33,872 nt of DNA from Conoideocrella luteorostrata (lineage: Eukaryota > Ascomycota > Sordariomycetes > Hypocreales > Clavicipitaceae): assembly GCA_032433595.1 (NCBI GenBank), contig JASWJB010000395.1:1-33872 (forward strand). The letters are read 5' to 3'. Positions 1-10,735 of this stretch are shown piece after piece. The notes under the pieces were generated by a model. That model was given only the letters and a program-made list of their open reading frames with translations, was not told the origin of the DNA and searched no databases. Positions within the stretch are counted from its first letter, which is position 1, and the number at the start of each line of letters is the position of its first letter. A program made the translations under genes and the position numbers.

Positions 1-134
1 AAAAAAAACCCCCCGACCCCTTTATGGGCCACATTCTAACAAACTGAAACATCAACAAGCAAGTATGTCACAAAAAAAGTGGTCCAGTCGCGCAGCAATT
101 GGTACAGTCTACAACCCATGACGAAGCAAATCTT

Positions 135-341
135 CACTATGCGCAGCCGTTTATTGTCTGAGCGCTTCTAATCGTACTCCGTGTTGCTCCGCCGGCTTGA
201 ACGCGTCGGCTGAATAGGGCATTTGGTGACTGTATTTATGGAGGTCCCGTCAAATGTCCTAGTCGCGGTAGGATGTGCCAATAAGAAACGTGTCCTTGTT
301 GTAACCCAGTAGGTAATTACTCGCTATCAGCCAAGTATTCT
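135..341 (+). repeat. Left copy of a diverged direct repeat flanking the metalloprotease gene
   Basis: This stretch aligns by eye, in the same orientation, with 4580-4799. Shared landmarks in the same order are CACTATG, CTCCGTG, ACGCGT, TATTTA, AATATCCTA/AATGTCCTA, GTAATTACTC and a final ATTCT. Most differences are C/T or G/A transitions. Similarity may resume weakly beyond the end (TGAGTGGGATA near 490 and 4868). It could be an old LTR-like repeat, or the upstream region left by an ancestral tandem gene duplication. Confidence 0.6.
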
Positions 342-739
342 ATTTATATTTCATTCTATATTGAAAGCATATATGTTTCTTTACTACTAGCCTTGTCTCT
401 AACTCTTTGATGACTATATTTACACAGTCCGTGATCGCCTTGAGACTCGTATCTTAGTAAGGCATTCACATGGTGCTTGATCCTCCTTATGAGTGGGATA
501 TAAGTACCTATACAACTAACCCGGATCAAACACTTTGATGACTACATTAGACGGGCCGTTTCGGAGGTGGGATTTGCATAGCAGTTCGGCATCCTTCTCA
601 GGGGCGATCATCTGTGTCGTTGGATGACTGATTTTCGAGGTGTGTCACCAAACAGCTTCTACCCGAGGTGGTCATGATTGTTCCTTGTTGGAAGGATTGC
701 TACCTATCCAAAATTTGACGCCGAGTTTTGTCTCCTGGG

Positions 740-748
740 TATATAAAG
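740..748 (+). promoter_or_regulatory. TATA-like box (TATATAAAG)
   Basis: TATATAAAG lies 218 bp upstream of the ATG at 966 and is followed by a pyrimidine-rich stretch. It is a plausible core promoter for the metalloprotease gene, leaving a 5' UTR of about 190 bp. This is a sequence match only. Confidence 0.45.
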
Positions 749-965
749 GCCTCTAAAATGGCACTCAGAATAACCCATCTAGTTTTCCATGTGGCATGAG
801 AATAACATTTTATCTACTACCAACTAGTTCAGCTATTCTATTTAACCTCCTTTCTTCCGTGGCTACTCTAGGGGAATAATTCTTTACTTTGTTTTCCTCC
901 CCTCTGCCTGTTTAGATGCTGTGCAATTCTAAACCCCCTTCTAAGTAGATACGACAACAGCAAAC

Positions 966-3900
966 ATGGTCGGCGTGGTGCTTTTGACAACCCTCACAAC
1001 TACTGTAGCCATCCTCTTGGGCAAGTTTCCCGGCACCTATGGCTACGTGTTAGACCACTCCTGTGACAACTACAAAAGCATGCTGCTGCCCATGCTAACG
1101 AGCGCATTTGATCTTGCCAAGGGAGCACAGCGCCTGCTTGACGACCTCCCCGCAGAGCAACAGCGAGGACCGAGCTGGGCCCCAGAATTCTTAGCTAAAC
1201 GCATGCTTGTGCAATCTATAATGAACGAGATAATGCCCAACGGTCGGGCTGATCCCTCTAATCCGGCATGGAAACATGTCATGGCCGTTCTCAAGAAAGT
1301 CTTGGCATATGATAAGAAGGGAAACGGCAGCCCCGAGGAGCCACCCAGCCTGCGACCACCGCCTAAGGATAAATCAGATCTTCCTTACCAACAGCCTGAT
1401 TGGGGACTATACGCAAATTACAAGTCAGATGACTTAGTTATCTTTTGTAATCAGAATAGATTCGCCGTGGACCAGAATTGTGCCGGGAACCCGGAGTCAG
1501 ACGGTCTCTGTGATCGGACCATCAAAAGAGGCCGACAAAAGCACGAGAATTTCAAGCTGTGCAGTGAATCCAGCATACCCTTGGTAAGTTAGTTATTTCA
1601 ACCCATGTGGTTCCCTGTTGTTCTTCGTACTCATGTTACCCTCTACTCTCGCCTTTATGCGGTGAATATCCGTATTAGTCCGTCTTTGTGCTTGTCGTAG
1701 AACAGTACTTTGGCCTAACAACGAAGCAGGAAGCCTACACGACGGTATTTATTGATGATAAAAATCTGGTAACCCAGATAGACTTATGCACACCATGGCT
1801 GGCTACGATGGCCAGACAGAAGGTTCAGGTCGTAGAAGACTCGCGGCAATTGCTATGCAAGCCTCCAACAGAGTATGATGAATGGTTTGATTCTCGATCA
1901 CATGAGGTTCCAATCGATCTTGCCATGGACGGTGACGGTGTTATTTTCCACGAATTGACGCACGCGATTGGGGGAAAGGAAAGTACAGCCCATATAGAAA
2001 CCCACCCAGGGAATTACTGGGGAGGTGTCAGCTCGCTAAGATATGGCGGAGCCACAAAGAACGCCGATAGCTATGTGTATCTCGGCATTGGAGCAAGATT
2101 GATCTCTCCCAAGGGAGGGCAGCAATCTATGGCAATTTTGGCTGATGGACAGGTCCAACGGTTAGTCGGTATAGGCATGGGCCACAAGCGCGATGCTCTT
2201 CCCGAAAGCAACTGCGTTTTCACACCACCTCAAGGCCCACCCGCTACGGTTACGGCCGCACATAGACAAACAATGAAAGGCAACACTATCTGCATGTGGA
2301 CAGTAGGCTCATCTCCGTCGGAGTCGGGCAGGAAGGAGGGTTTGGGTCAAGGCACCAAGACGACAAAGGCGGTGCCAGCGACAACCAGTCTGACGACGAC
2401 AACTCACTCCACGCACACGACCGTCACGTCTCCTTCGACAACAACGGCTGCCGCCATGACATCCATTGTAATGATGAGCGACGGCCATCCCATCACGGTG
2501 ACCTTCCAAGCTACTCGTACCGAGCCAACAAAAGCTACAAGCACATCTGGCGACCACATTGGCGGCGCCACTATGTGGTGGAAATGGGTTTCGCCGACCA
2601 AGCCTAAGCCCAAACCTGGCTGTGAAATTCCCTTTTTATGCCCAGACAAAGACTGGGCCCCTCCCGGGATCGTGACATACGATGGAAAGCCACCTCCCAA
2701 AGCCTTTCCACCCGGGCCGCCTCCTATCAATGTACCAGACACTAACAAGGATAAGGATAACAACAAGGAGACTCATACTACATGCTCCAAAACAACTAAG
2801 ACGGCTTGCGATTCGACAAAGGTTATCTTTAAGCCGCCTAAAGCCACGACATGGTCAACGATCACCACCAAGCCAACCAGCTGTCGCACGGAGACGGCGT
2901 GCTCGCCTACTATTAAGCCGACTATGATCATTACTACCATGTCTTGCCCCGTTGAGACAGCCACTACATGCCATTCTATCACTAGAACTATGACAATTGC
3001 AGGGAAGGCTTACACATCTTTGTTCCCGTCTTGTCAAACGGCTACAGGCTGCATACCAACGTTCACGACCGCAAGCACAAGCACAACCACCGCCAATAAG
3101 GTCCACCCAAAAGTATTCACCCATTCACTAAACAAGGACTGGATGAATATTCAAAACAGTGTCTTCAAAGCTTTAAAGGAGGCGACTATTGAGGATGTTA
3201 CCTGGACGCCCCAAAAAACAGACGTGGTAACAAGTGAAACAAAGAAGATGGCCACAGAGACGGCCGCTAGCCCACGAACCGGTAGTCATCACAACCTCAC
3301 AGCGTCGCATACGACTTCAGGGGGCGCGAAGACAACTATTAGCAAGGACCCGACCAAGACAGAGACAGTCAGCACCATAAGAAAACCAGTGTCCACGACC
3401 AAGACAACGGCCATGGGGGGCTCTTCTAGTCAATTGATTAAGACAACAGCCTCCAAATCTTCAACGACGACGGCGAAACAGATAACCACACACTCCACTA
3501 CTGCAAGACCAGATAAAGGGCCGCTCTGTGTTCCTGCCCTGGGTGTCGACCGGATGTACTTCTGCGCCTGCTCTTCGGGAACAATTTACGTAAAGATGCC
3601 CATTATCTCCGGGGCTAGCGGCGGTAAATTGTGTGCATACACGGCCTTCACAACGGCGCCACCTCAACCAAAGGCTACAACAACGCAGGAGCCCCATACG
3701 CTCAAAGATCAATGGGGGGACACTGTTAAGTGTTCACCATGGAGTACCACTCATATGGGTTTGGGCCAGCCCATAACTATCTGTAACGGCCCAATGCAAG
3801 TCGTCACATGGGCTGCGGCCACCGCCTCCCCCAGTTGCATTGGCGAAACAAAAAAGAAGCATCTTGACCGCAACAAAGCGGCGGATATCATTGAAAACAG

Positions 3901-4342
3901 GTTTTGTCCTGATGCCGTCACAGCCATGGCAGCGCAAAGCGACGGTACCAAGGGCATTACTCGCCAGTATAATAATGGTGATCCTGATGACATGGAAATC
4001 TCGATCATATGGGAAAGGGGCTTTGACGTAACAGTGACCAAGGACGACCGTGTCAAGTCGTTACGCGATGACATTCTAGATCACTGCGATCCGTCAACTC
4101 GGGGCGACACGTTCGGTAAGAACTGGTTTAACTGGAAGGCCGGTGGCACGTTGCGGCGCGGACCCATCTCATATAGCTTGAAACCGCTTCATACGCGCGA
4201 GCAACCCCAGACCGGCGGCGGTGGCGGCCACGGCCGTCCACAGCATAACGTTAAATTAAATGAAGAGTTAGGGCATAAGGGAGTGCGGGTGACGACCAGG
4301 CGGACTAACAGCTTCTATCGTCGCCGAAAGGTGACCACGTGA
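966..4342 (+). CDS. Secreted zincin-like metalloprotease with long Thr/Ser-rich stalk and Cys-containing C-terminal regions
   Basis: The model is two exons, 966-1583 and 1706-4342, with an intron at 1584-1705 (GTAAGT donor, CAG acceptor, phase 0). It gives 1084 residues. The protein begins with a hydrophobic signal peptide (VGVVLLTTLTTTVAILLG) and likely cleavage near residue 27. A zinc-protease motif HELTH lies at about residues 288-292, followed by NADSYVYLG. That pairing recalls the HExxH plus NADxYxLxA pattern of deuterolysin-like (M35/aspzincin) enzymes. After about residue 370 the chain becomes a long Thr/Ser/Lys-rich, probably O-glycosylated stalk with Pro-rich and C-x-TETA-x-C type segments. 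A short Cys module (CVPALGVDRMYFCACSSG) then resembles modules in other secreted fungal proteins such as class V chitinase-like proteins. The tail is Gly-rich then basic. Secretion and zinc binding are inferred. The substrate is unknown, and family assignment below zincin level is uncertain. Confidence 0.75.
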
Positions 4343-5840
4343 GTCGCTCCATGCTCCTTGGTGTGCTTGGCGGCAGGATTCCAACAAGCAGGTTGTTCTG
4401 GCGTAGGCGATAAGGGACCATAATAGTGTTGGGAGCAGTTGATATGAATTGAAGTGGTTACAGTCACGTATATTGATGATGCTGATGATGAAGAAGATGT
4501 TGACTGTTCCGTGCGAGCGCAAGCATGGGTTACACTAGCGAACTGCCGGGATCACGTAGACGCGAACAAAACATACCTCCACTATGTGTAGCCCATTGTT
4601 TTATGATTTCACGCTTCCAACCGCACTCCGTGCTGATGCGATGGATTGGACGCGTTGGATAGTAAGGGCAGTCTCGATATCAAGTAACTATATTTACGGA
4701 GCTTCTATTAAATATCCTATTCTCGGTTAGATATGCTGATATGCGGCGTATTCCTGTTTTAACCTAGCGGGTAATTACTCACTATTAGTTAAGCATTCTC
4801 ACTAGACTTAATTCCCCATTGGTAGTTTGGTGACCGAAACCACGCACACACCATGAAGATGTTTGATGAGTGGGATAAAAGGCGAGCTTGTAGAGGCGAT
4901 CGTCGGGATGCCTCGCGATCGCAATCGTAGATCGTTCAATTTAATAAATAATCATATCAAATAAAAGGGAATAAATAGATTTACTTAAGATCAAATGATC
5001 TGCATGTGTTACCGCCACGCACTGGATATTATTGCAATAGATACCAATACTTTAAATTACAAGGCTCATTTGCCCCTTTAAGCAGGAGTTTAATTCATAA
5101 GAGCAAAAATCGACGTTCTTATTGAGTATAGCTAATAAAGAACCGACTATCATATACCTATTTTCTTGTAATGATCAAATGATTTGTGGTCCTCTACCCT
5201 ATTCTCTTATTGTGAGAGCGAGAGCCGCCACACAGTAGCATATATGTTGCGTCATGTGTGTCCGTGGGCAGTTTGGCAACAGTGAAAACCGGAAGAATAG
5301 AAGGATTTAATTGAATTGACTAAATGGACTACTAAGATGATTAAAGGTAAATTTTGTAGCCTCCCCAATGAGCCCTAAGAACCCTCGGATGTATAGTTTT
5401 CTTCAGCACGGGTAAATTTCTCAATTTAACTGCCTCGGGCACTACTTTACTGTCTCAGCCCCTTTCAATCTGGTTATTTTACATTTGATCGCTAACCTAG
5501 CTATCGCTATTCCACGCACTGATCTTCTTGACAGAAGCATTTCTCGTCTCAACTTTCATACACGCAATCCGATAAGTGGGGTTGTATCATCATAAAACTC
5601 TAGCCTGATGGATGCCTCTAGCATCAATAGAGAATGGAATAAAAAGGAAAGTACTGTGAAGTATTCTGAAGGCAAATGTATGGCCGACCAGCACGCCGTA
5701 GGCACAATCCAACAAGCGATTTCTTTACAAACTTGCAAATGAATCTCGTATCAGGTATCCTTGAATGGAGACCCATACGCAAATGACCTTACCGGCTTGA
5801 AAGAAGCCTCATCGTTGTTGGGGCGTCAGTGTAGCTATGG
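4343..5840. other. Intergenic region with right repeat copy and AT-rich tracts
   Basis: No gene is supported. The right copy of the flanking repeat lies at 4580-4799. From about 4930 to 5560 the sequence is AT-rich with many stops on both strands. A 60-codon minus-strand ORF at 5556-5738 shows no recognisable features. Confidence 0.5.
4580..4799 (+). repeat. Right copy of the diverged direct repeat flanking the metalloprotease gene
   Basis: This is the direct-orientation partner of 135-341. It contains the same ordered landmarks (CACTATG, CTCCGTG, ACGCGT, ATATTTA, AATATCCTA, GTAATTACTC, ATTCT). It starts about 240 bp after the stop codon of the metalloprotease. Relative to the left copy it is richer in A and T, as expected for transition-biased decay. 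Confidence 0.6.
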
Positions 5841-6209
5841 CTAGAGATCTTTCCAGCATTGCCTTTTTGGTCGTCCCTGTACCCGTCGCCCTACCTTGCA
5901 CAATTTTACGTGTGCTCGATGCTCATTAATATCACCTCCACCTAGTATTCCGGAACAGATGCATTTGAAATAAGGACGTCGAGGTATACATGACATCTGG
6001 TCCAAATGTCGACAGTAGTGATCCTTGCGAGCGTTGAAATAGCCACATCGACATATATACAAGCCACGACCAGCTGTTGCATGTGCTCTTGCCGTATAGT
6101 GTCGGTCCAAGTCTTTGGGGCTCTGAAATACCTTGTCGCATCCGCGTTTGCAACTGTATTGACGGCGGCTCGGGGCTTGGGTTAACATTTGTTGCTCCAA
6201 AGAACGCAT
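5841..6209 (-). CDS. Small C2H2-type zinc-finger protein
   Basis: The ATG at 6209 gives 122 residues. The open frame extends upstream to 6332 but with no other in-frame ATG, only a GTG preceded closely by a stop. The gene may therefore start here or have an unrecognised 5' exon. A CAG acceptor-like site lies in the extra stretch near 6313. Finger 1 is canonical-like (CKRGC, KVFQSPKDLDRH, then TARAH). Finger 2 is degenerate (CRCGYFNARKDHYCRH). A third Cys/His group (FKCICSG, NEHRAH) follows. The tail is basic (GRRVQGRPKRQCWK). The SPKDLDRH and RKDHYxRH patterns are common in ascomycete C2H2 proteins. DNA binding in the nucleus is inferred and the target is unknown. Confidence 0.6.
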   Translation of the reverse strand: MRSLEQQMLTQAPSRRQYSCKRGCDKVFQSPKDLDRHYTARAHATAGRGLYICRCGYFNARKDHYCRHLDQMSCIPRRPYFKCICSGILGGGDINEHRAHVKLCKVGRRVQGRPKRQCWKDL

Positions 6210-6332
6210 TACAAGGGAATTGGCTGTCGATTCTGAAGACGAAGGTGCGTTGAATATGGAGGAAGAGCCGCTGTCGCTGCCGCCCCCGCCGCACCGATTG
6301 TCTGATAGACTGTTATGGTGCAATTTTCGCAC

Positions 6333-7558
6333 AAAGTACTAATATACAAATTATAATATCGCGATACTAGTACTCCGTATTCGGAGCCGTTTTCGCGTCC
6401 AAGGTTTCTTACTTGGCGCTATTAACGCCCCACTTTTATTGCTGCGAAAACCTAAAAATGGCAGCAATACCTAGCATATTCCTCAATTCTCTTCGTCCCT
6501 TATTCCGTAGCTAGATGTTACAAATAGTCCTTATACTCTAAAGCCACGGGCTTACAGGCAATACTTGTACTCCCTCCTCCTTACTCCTCATTGAGTCTAG
6601 GATCGACGCGAGCGCGTTGTGGGTGGATGCGAAGCGGCATAACTCCTACTGTTCAATTTTCAGCAACGTCAATTTGGGCTAGCTAGTGAGGCTGAGATTA
6701 GGTTGCAATGCCCTTTTCGCTGCGCCGTGCATAGGAATGAGAAAATAAGAACATATCCCGCTTATGTACACCCATGCAAGGTTAGATAGTGCTTATGTCT
6801 CGCTTTCACAAATGTGAGAGACTAGTACATACTACAGAAGCCCGTTTTCCCACCAAGAAAAGCATGCCACCGGAGCCCGCATATTATATGCCACGTATTC
6901 CGTAGAGCCTTGACGTGTCGTGTCTTTGCATCTCATTGCATTAAGGAACTCTATGATAGGCTTTGTAGTCCCGTAGTGCTACGTAATCCCTAACACTATA
7001 CTCCGTAGCAATATCCACTATTATTTTACTATAATTTTACAGGTTGGTTATTCAGTACGGCTGAAAAGTTGCATGGTCTTGAATCATAGTGTGCCATTTG
7101 TATCCAATAGTAGCCCTACACGACAATGCTGCGGTGCGGACCCAAGGGTCTAGTAGGGGTCAGCAAGGCCAACGTGGCATCGTCCAGCGATGCAGCTAAA
7201 GTGACTGTGGAGTCGGGTTAATGTGAAGAGGACTGACCAACGTCTATTTTATAATAAGGTCGACAGTCTAAATTGTTATTCTGTAGTTTATTCAATTATA
7301 CTCAACCTCATAGACTGTATTTTGCTTTGGCAGCCGCGGCACAAGTGATTCGGTAGTAATCCTTTGCTACTATTTATTTCTAGCTGGCTATAGTAGACGG
7401 TTCACGTTAAAGGTTAAAGAGACATGTCTGTTTATCAGCTGTTCTTTGTTTTTGGGAAGCCAGGCTCTTATATGCTTGATCATCCAAAGAGATGTACCCA
7501 GTATGACTTTTAGCCTAACGTGTGGTTGACAAGGGGCTAACAATTTTGGAGACGCAAT
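6333..7558. other. Noncoding region
   Basis: No open frame with recognisable content is present on either strand. The stretch carries two copies of the word TACTCCGTA (6371-6379 and 6999-7007), which recurs elsewhere in this window. The last part is presumably the promoter of the gene at 7559; an in-frame TAA lies seven codons before that ATG. Confidence 0.5.
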
Positions 7559-8418
7559 ATGCCTGAACAGCTAACTAGGTTCCAGAGAGACCACCGTGGG
7601 CAAGAGGTGCAGTCACTGGCTCTTGATGCCAATGAAAACTATTTCTTCCGGTGTACTGATTCCTCTGGTCAATCTTGGACTGGTGAGCGTGCTCGCAAAA
7701 CCATAGTTCACAGAGGTGCTTGCTGACGATAGTATGCAGATGTTCCTGACATTCAACAATACTACCCTGAATTGTTCGAGTGGTTCGAAATCAATGAGGC
7801 TCGCCAGTCCAGAGCTACGTTCGGCTCGAATGTTGGTGAATTTTTTGTCTGGGCCGACAATGGTGCTTGGCAGTACCAAAATCTGAACCTACCTCAGTGG
7901 CTTCAAAAAGACAAACGACGAGTCAAGCAGGTTGCTTTAGGAATCAATGGAGCATGGTTTATTCTGTTCACCAATGGTCAATGGAGTATGGCATGCGACA
8001 CCACTTATCCAGACCTTTATAAGATACTGAACGCCCACGAACGGGGCGATGTGGTGGTAAGCAAAGATCTAGATCCCGTTATGGCTTACGAAGCTTATAT
8101 TTTGGATTCCTCTAGTTCGTTGCTATGAATCCTCACCGAAAGAACGAGTTCTTTATTGCTCTAGCTAATAATACGGTCCACATTAAAGCAAGTGCTGTGT
8201 GTGAAGTTGACGTCAATGACGTCCTGTCCGCTTACGATGAACTGGAGATCGTCACGAGTCAGGTCTCAAATTTCTCGCATAATGTGGCCGAGGCAGCAAA
8301 AATTCCACGCCGATACCGAAAAAGAGATTTTTTACTAGGGATCGCTAATTCCACAGCAGGAGGCATAGCAACAGGTCTTGTCTCAGCTGCTATTACAGCG
8401 TCTTGCTCTGTGATGTAA
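7559..8418 (+). CDS. Repeat-containing cytosolic protein with Gly/Ala-rich hydrophobic tail and CaaX-like C-terminus (CSVM)
   Basis: Three exons close into one frame of 247 residues: 7559-7682, 7740-8056 and 8116-8418. The introns are 7683-7739 (GTGAGC, branch GCTGAC, CAG) and 8057-8115 (GTAAGC, branch CTTAC, TAG). Without the second intron the frame ends at an ATGA overlap, which is an unlikely fungal arrangement. There is no signal peptide. I see about four loosely repeated units of 40-45 residues built on an aromatic pair, a short turn and G-x-W: NYFFRCTDSSGQSW, GEFFVWADNGAWQY, AWFILFTNGQWSM and NEFFIALANNTVHI. This suggests a beta-strand repeat or propeller-like fold. A basic segment (PRRYRKRD) precedes a Gly/Ala-rich hydrophobic stretch (TAGGIATGLVSAAITA), and the protein ends CSVM. 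The ending fits a farnesylation box, suggesting membrane anchoring. I do not recognise the family; the function is unknown. Confidence 0.65.
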
Positions 8419-8530
8419 TTGGCGTTCGTACAGTGGGGACTTGTTGTAATTCGGGTTATGGCAATAAATCATGTTACCAGGGAACTGAGAAATTTTACTG
8501 TATAAAGTAAATGAAACATCAGGGCAGATG

Positions 8531-8655
8531 TCACGAAGTTAGCAGCTATGGGGGGTCTAAGCAGTGGAATTGTCCTTGAATTCTAGCTATTCTGACGAGG
8601 AATTCGAATTCCTTTTATCTTTAATTCTATCTAATGAATTTGTCATCGAGTTCGT
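8531..8655 (+). repeat. Dispersed repeat, copy 1 (possible transposase-gene remnant)
   Basis: This stretch matches 26198-26322 in the same orientation. The first 75 bases are close to identical (TCACGAAGT, AGCAGCTATGG, TCTAAGCAGTGGAATTGTCC, GACGAGGAATT/AACGAGGAATT). The rest is weaker. In both copies an ATG lies about 15 bases in and opens a frame rich in Leu, Glu and Ser. This recalls the N-termini of some fungal DNA-transposon ORFs, but the assignment is a guess. The 66-codon ORF at 8564-8764 is derived from this repeat and is probably not a gene. Confidence 0.5.
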
Positions 8656-8911
8656 TATTGAATTTGTCAGCGGCTTTATAACCAACATTATCAGCATCTT
8701 TGTTCGCAATGTCAGCAGCTTCGTAATCCGCTTATTCTTGACATTAGAAAACATCAATCTCTAATTCATCTTCAGACTTTTCTTTCAATACATGCTATTC
8801 TAGCCCACTTCTTCTTATGCAATTTTTATAGTCAACCTAACGAATACCTCCACTGTGTCTCGGAAGAACAACCTCATATTGTATATATAGTTACGAACAC
8901 TCTGAAATACT

Positions 8912-8967
8912 GGACTCCTAGCTGTACTATATATTTGGTTACGAGCTCTCTGTAGTGCTAGGAGTCC
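8912..8967. repeat. 11-bp perfect inverted repeat around an AT-rich core
   Basis: GGACTCCTAGC at 8912-8922 and GCTAGGAGTCC at 8957-8967 are exact inverted copies separated by 34 bases. A second, direct duplication overlaps: TATATATAGTTACGAACACTCTG (8882 onward) resembles TATATATTTGGTTACGAGCTCTCTG (8930 onward). It may be the end of a small inverted-repeat element. Confidence 0.5.
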
Positions 8968-9590
8968 TCAATTCTAAGAATTCTGTACTAGTTTTATTCA
9001 TAAAGATTTTTCTCTTCAGCAAATTCTTAACTCAAACTTCACTACACCAAATGCCACGCTATTTATTCAACGCTGTTGCATGACTTGTTGGCCAAGACCA
9101 CACATGTTGCAACAACGTCAATAACAAGCACCCCTACAAGCTAATTTAAGCGCTCTAAAGAGATTGTGTTAGATAAAACAAGCCTAATTATAATTTGCTG
9201 AATTTAATGCTTGGTGAGCCTAAACTTTTGCGCTTTGATGCAGCGGTTAATTTATATAGTAGATGGCGGCTATGTACTTAATAAATATAATTAATAATTT
9301 AAATTTTTTTATTTCGTATGTACTATGCATAATTATTTAAATGATACACATGTTTTATAAATATTACTCCTAAACCGCTTACAATAATTAATATAAGCAC
9401 AGAAACCACTTAAGCCACTTACAAGAGGAGCTATATTATAAGATTTAAAATTAGTAGACCAAGCAGCTTCGTAAGCTTCCTAATGGGAAAAAATAGCTTT
9501 CAGTTTGTACGTGCTACTTTCGCTGAATGCGTCCGAGGATGACGGGAGGGATTTCTGCTGGTGCGTCGCCATTTCAATTAGGAACGTGCG
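8968..9590. other. AT-rich noncoding tract
   Basis: Long A/T runs peak near 9280-9480 and stops occur in all frames. No gene, RNA or intact mobile element is recognisable. The composition contrasts sharply with the GC-rich remnant that follows at 9600-10700, as expected for an AT-mutated repeat island. Confidence 0.45.
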
Positions 9591-9599
9591 TGCTCGTCC

Positions 9600-10735
9600 G
9601 TTGGCGTGTGGGAAGACGAATCTATGGCAGAATAAATCCTTGTTAGCTTATCTGCGACAATATCACATTTGGTCTTGACTTTATCATCGCTGCCACTTAC
9701 AATTATATCGTAGGCTGAAAAACTCACGGAACCTCTGCTAATACATCTTGCCCTGTTTGGTAAGAAGGTCCGGGCTGCCGCGCGTTTCTCGCCCGCAGAT
9801 CACCCGCGTGTAATTGTCAAGCGATGTCGTCCTCTATCGGAGCCTAAACTTGTCCTCGCGGCAGTTGGGGTCGTATTTTTGTCTCCCCCGGTTGGCGCTC
9901 GACGCCGTTCACCAAGCTGGTGAGCTAAGCAGCGATATATGGGATATAGTGAGACTAGAGGGTGAGTCATCTTCAGATCGCGGACCAGAAAACTAGAGTC
10001 ATTGGCGTTGAGTCTAGTCCAAATGCCTTCAATAACCCCATAGATGCATTTGGGGATGAATTGGATGTCAAAGGCGCGTAGCTAGAATCATATGTAACCG
10101 TATACTCGCGTTCACCTACGATGGCGTCCTCTCCAGCGTCCTCTTCCGTTTTGGTCCAGGATCGGGACTTGTTAGACAGGATTAAGTCTTTGATACGAAG
10201 AATCAGCCATTCTCTCGACCTGTGCTCGCGCCGGGCTCGAAATGGAGCTGAAAACAGACCACGAGCTGCGCGCTCCGTCTGTCCGCGGCTGACTGGGGGC
10301 TCCATACAATCTGTAAGTGCTGTACAATCTTCTGATCGAGGTATTTTGGCACTTAATACGCTGAGAGAGTTGGAAACGGTACTCGCCGCTTCTGCATCTT
10401 TGGTATTCGGCTCTTGCGGTTTGTTCCATATAGTTGTGTGGCTGCTCCCCTTTGTAGACTGAAGGTTCTCCCTAAAGCGGCCGCTGCCTCGAGGCAAAAC
10501 CAGTGCCGGACAGAGCTAATGCCGTAGCCGTAGCATATTTTTGAAGGCCATCGAAGTATTTCTGCATTGGATTTCGTACCGTACCTGGGAATCATCTTTG
10601 TGTTGCTCACACAGTGTGATTACGCGTTCTTGCAGCTCTTTTGCGTGACGCTGCCGCTATTCTTTGTCTATACGTCTCTTCTTCTGTTCGGCAGAACGGC
10701 AAGGGGCATGATCACTCACTCGCACGGATTATGAA
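9600..10735 (-). pseudogene. Decayed minus-strand coding remnant, possibly a basic-region regulator
   Basis: The main open stretch is 10497-9973, but it opens on a TTG. The same frame continues upstream through two TAG codons (near 10519 and 10668) to about 10735. That upstream part reads as a very basic segment (CRSAEQKKRRIDKE) then RQRHAKELQERV, which resembles the basic region and coiled start of Yap-like bZIP proteins. Both TAGs could be former CAG codons. Downstream of 9973 a further open-looking segment without a clear link runs from about 9716 to 9600 (YDIIVSGSDDKVKTKCDIV). The bZIP reading is tentative, because the invariant Asn and Arg of the basic region are not clearly present. It could be another decayed gene. 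Confidence 0.3.

Larger units (their letters stand above)
1..965. other. Noncoding upstream region of the metalloprotease gene
   Basis: No credible coding sequence is visible. The first 20 bases are an A-run followed by a C-run. The stretch holds the left copy of a diverged direct repeat (135-341) and a TATA-like box at 740-748. The words CTTTGATGACTA near 406 and 532 are a short local duplication. The region probably contains the promoter of the gene starting at 966. Confidence 0.6.

Noticed and set aside
5556..5738. 60-codon minus-strand ORF near the C2H2 gene
   Set aside because: No domain, no splice sites linking it to the zinc-finger frame, and in AT-rich sequence where such ORFs arise by chance.
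8125..8418. Separate gene starting at the ATG overlapping the stop of the upstream frame
   Set aside because: A canonical 59-bp intron (8057-8115) joins the two frames in phase, and the repeat pattern continues across the junction, so one gene is more likely than two overlapping ones.
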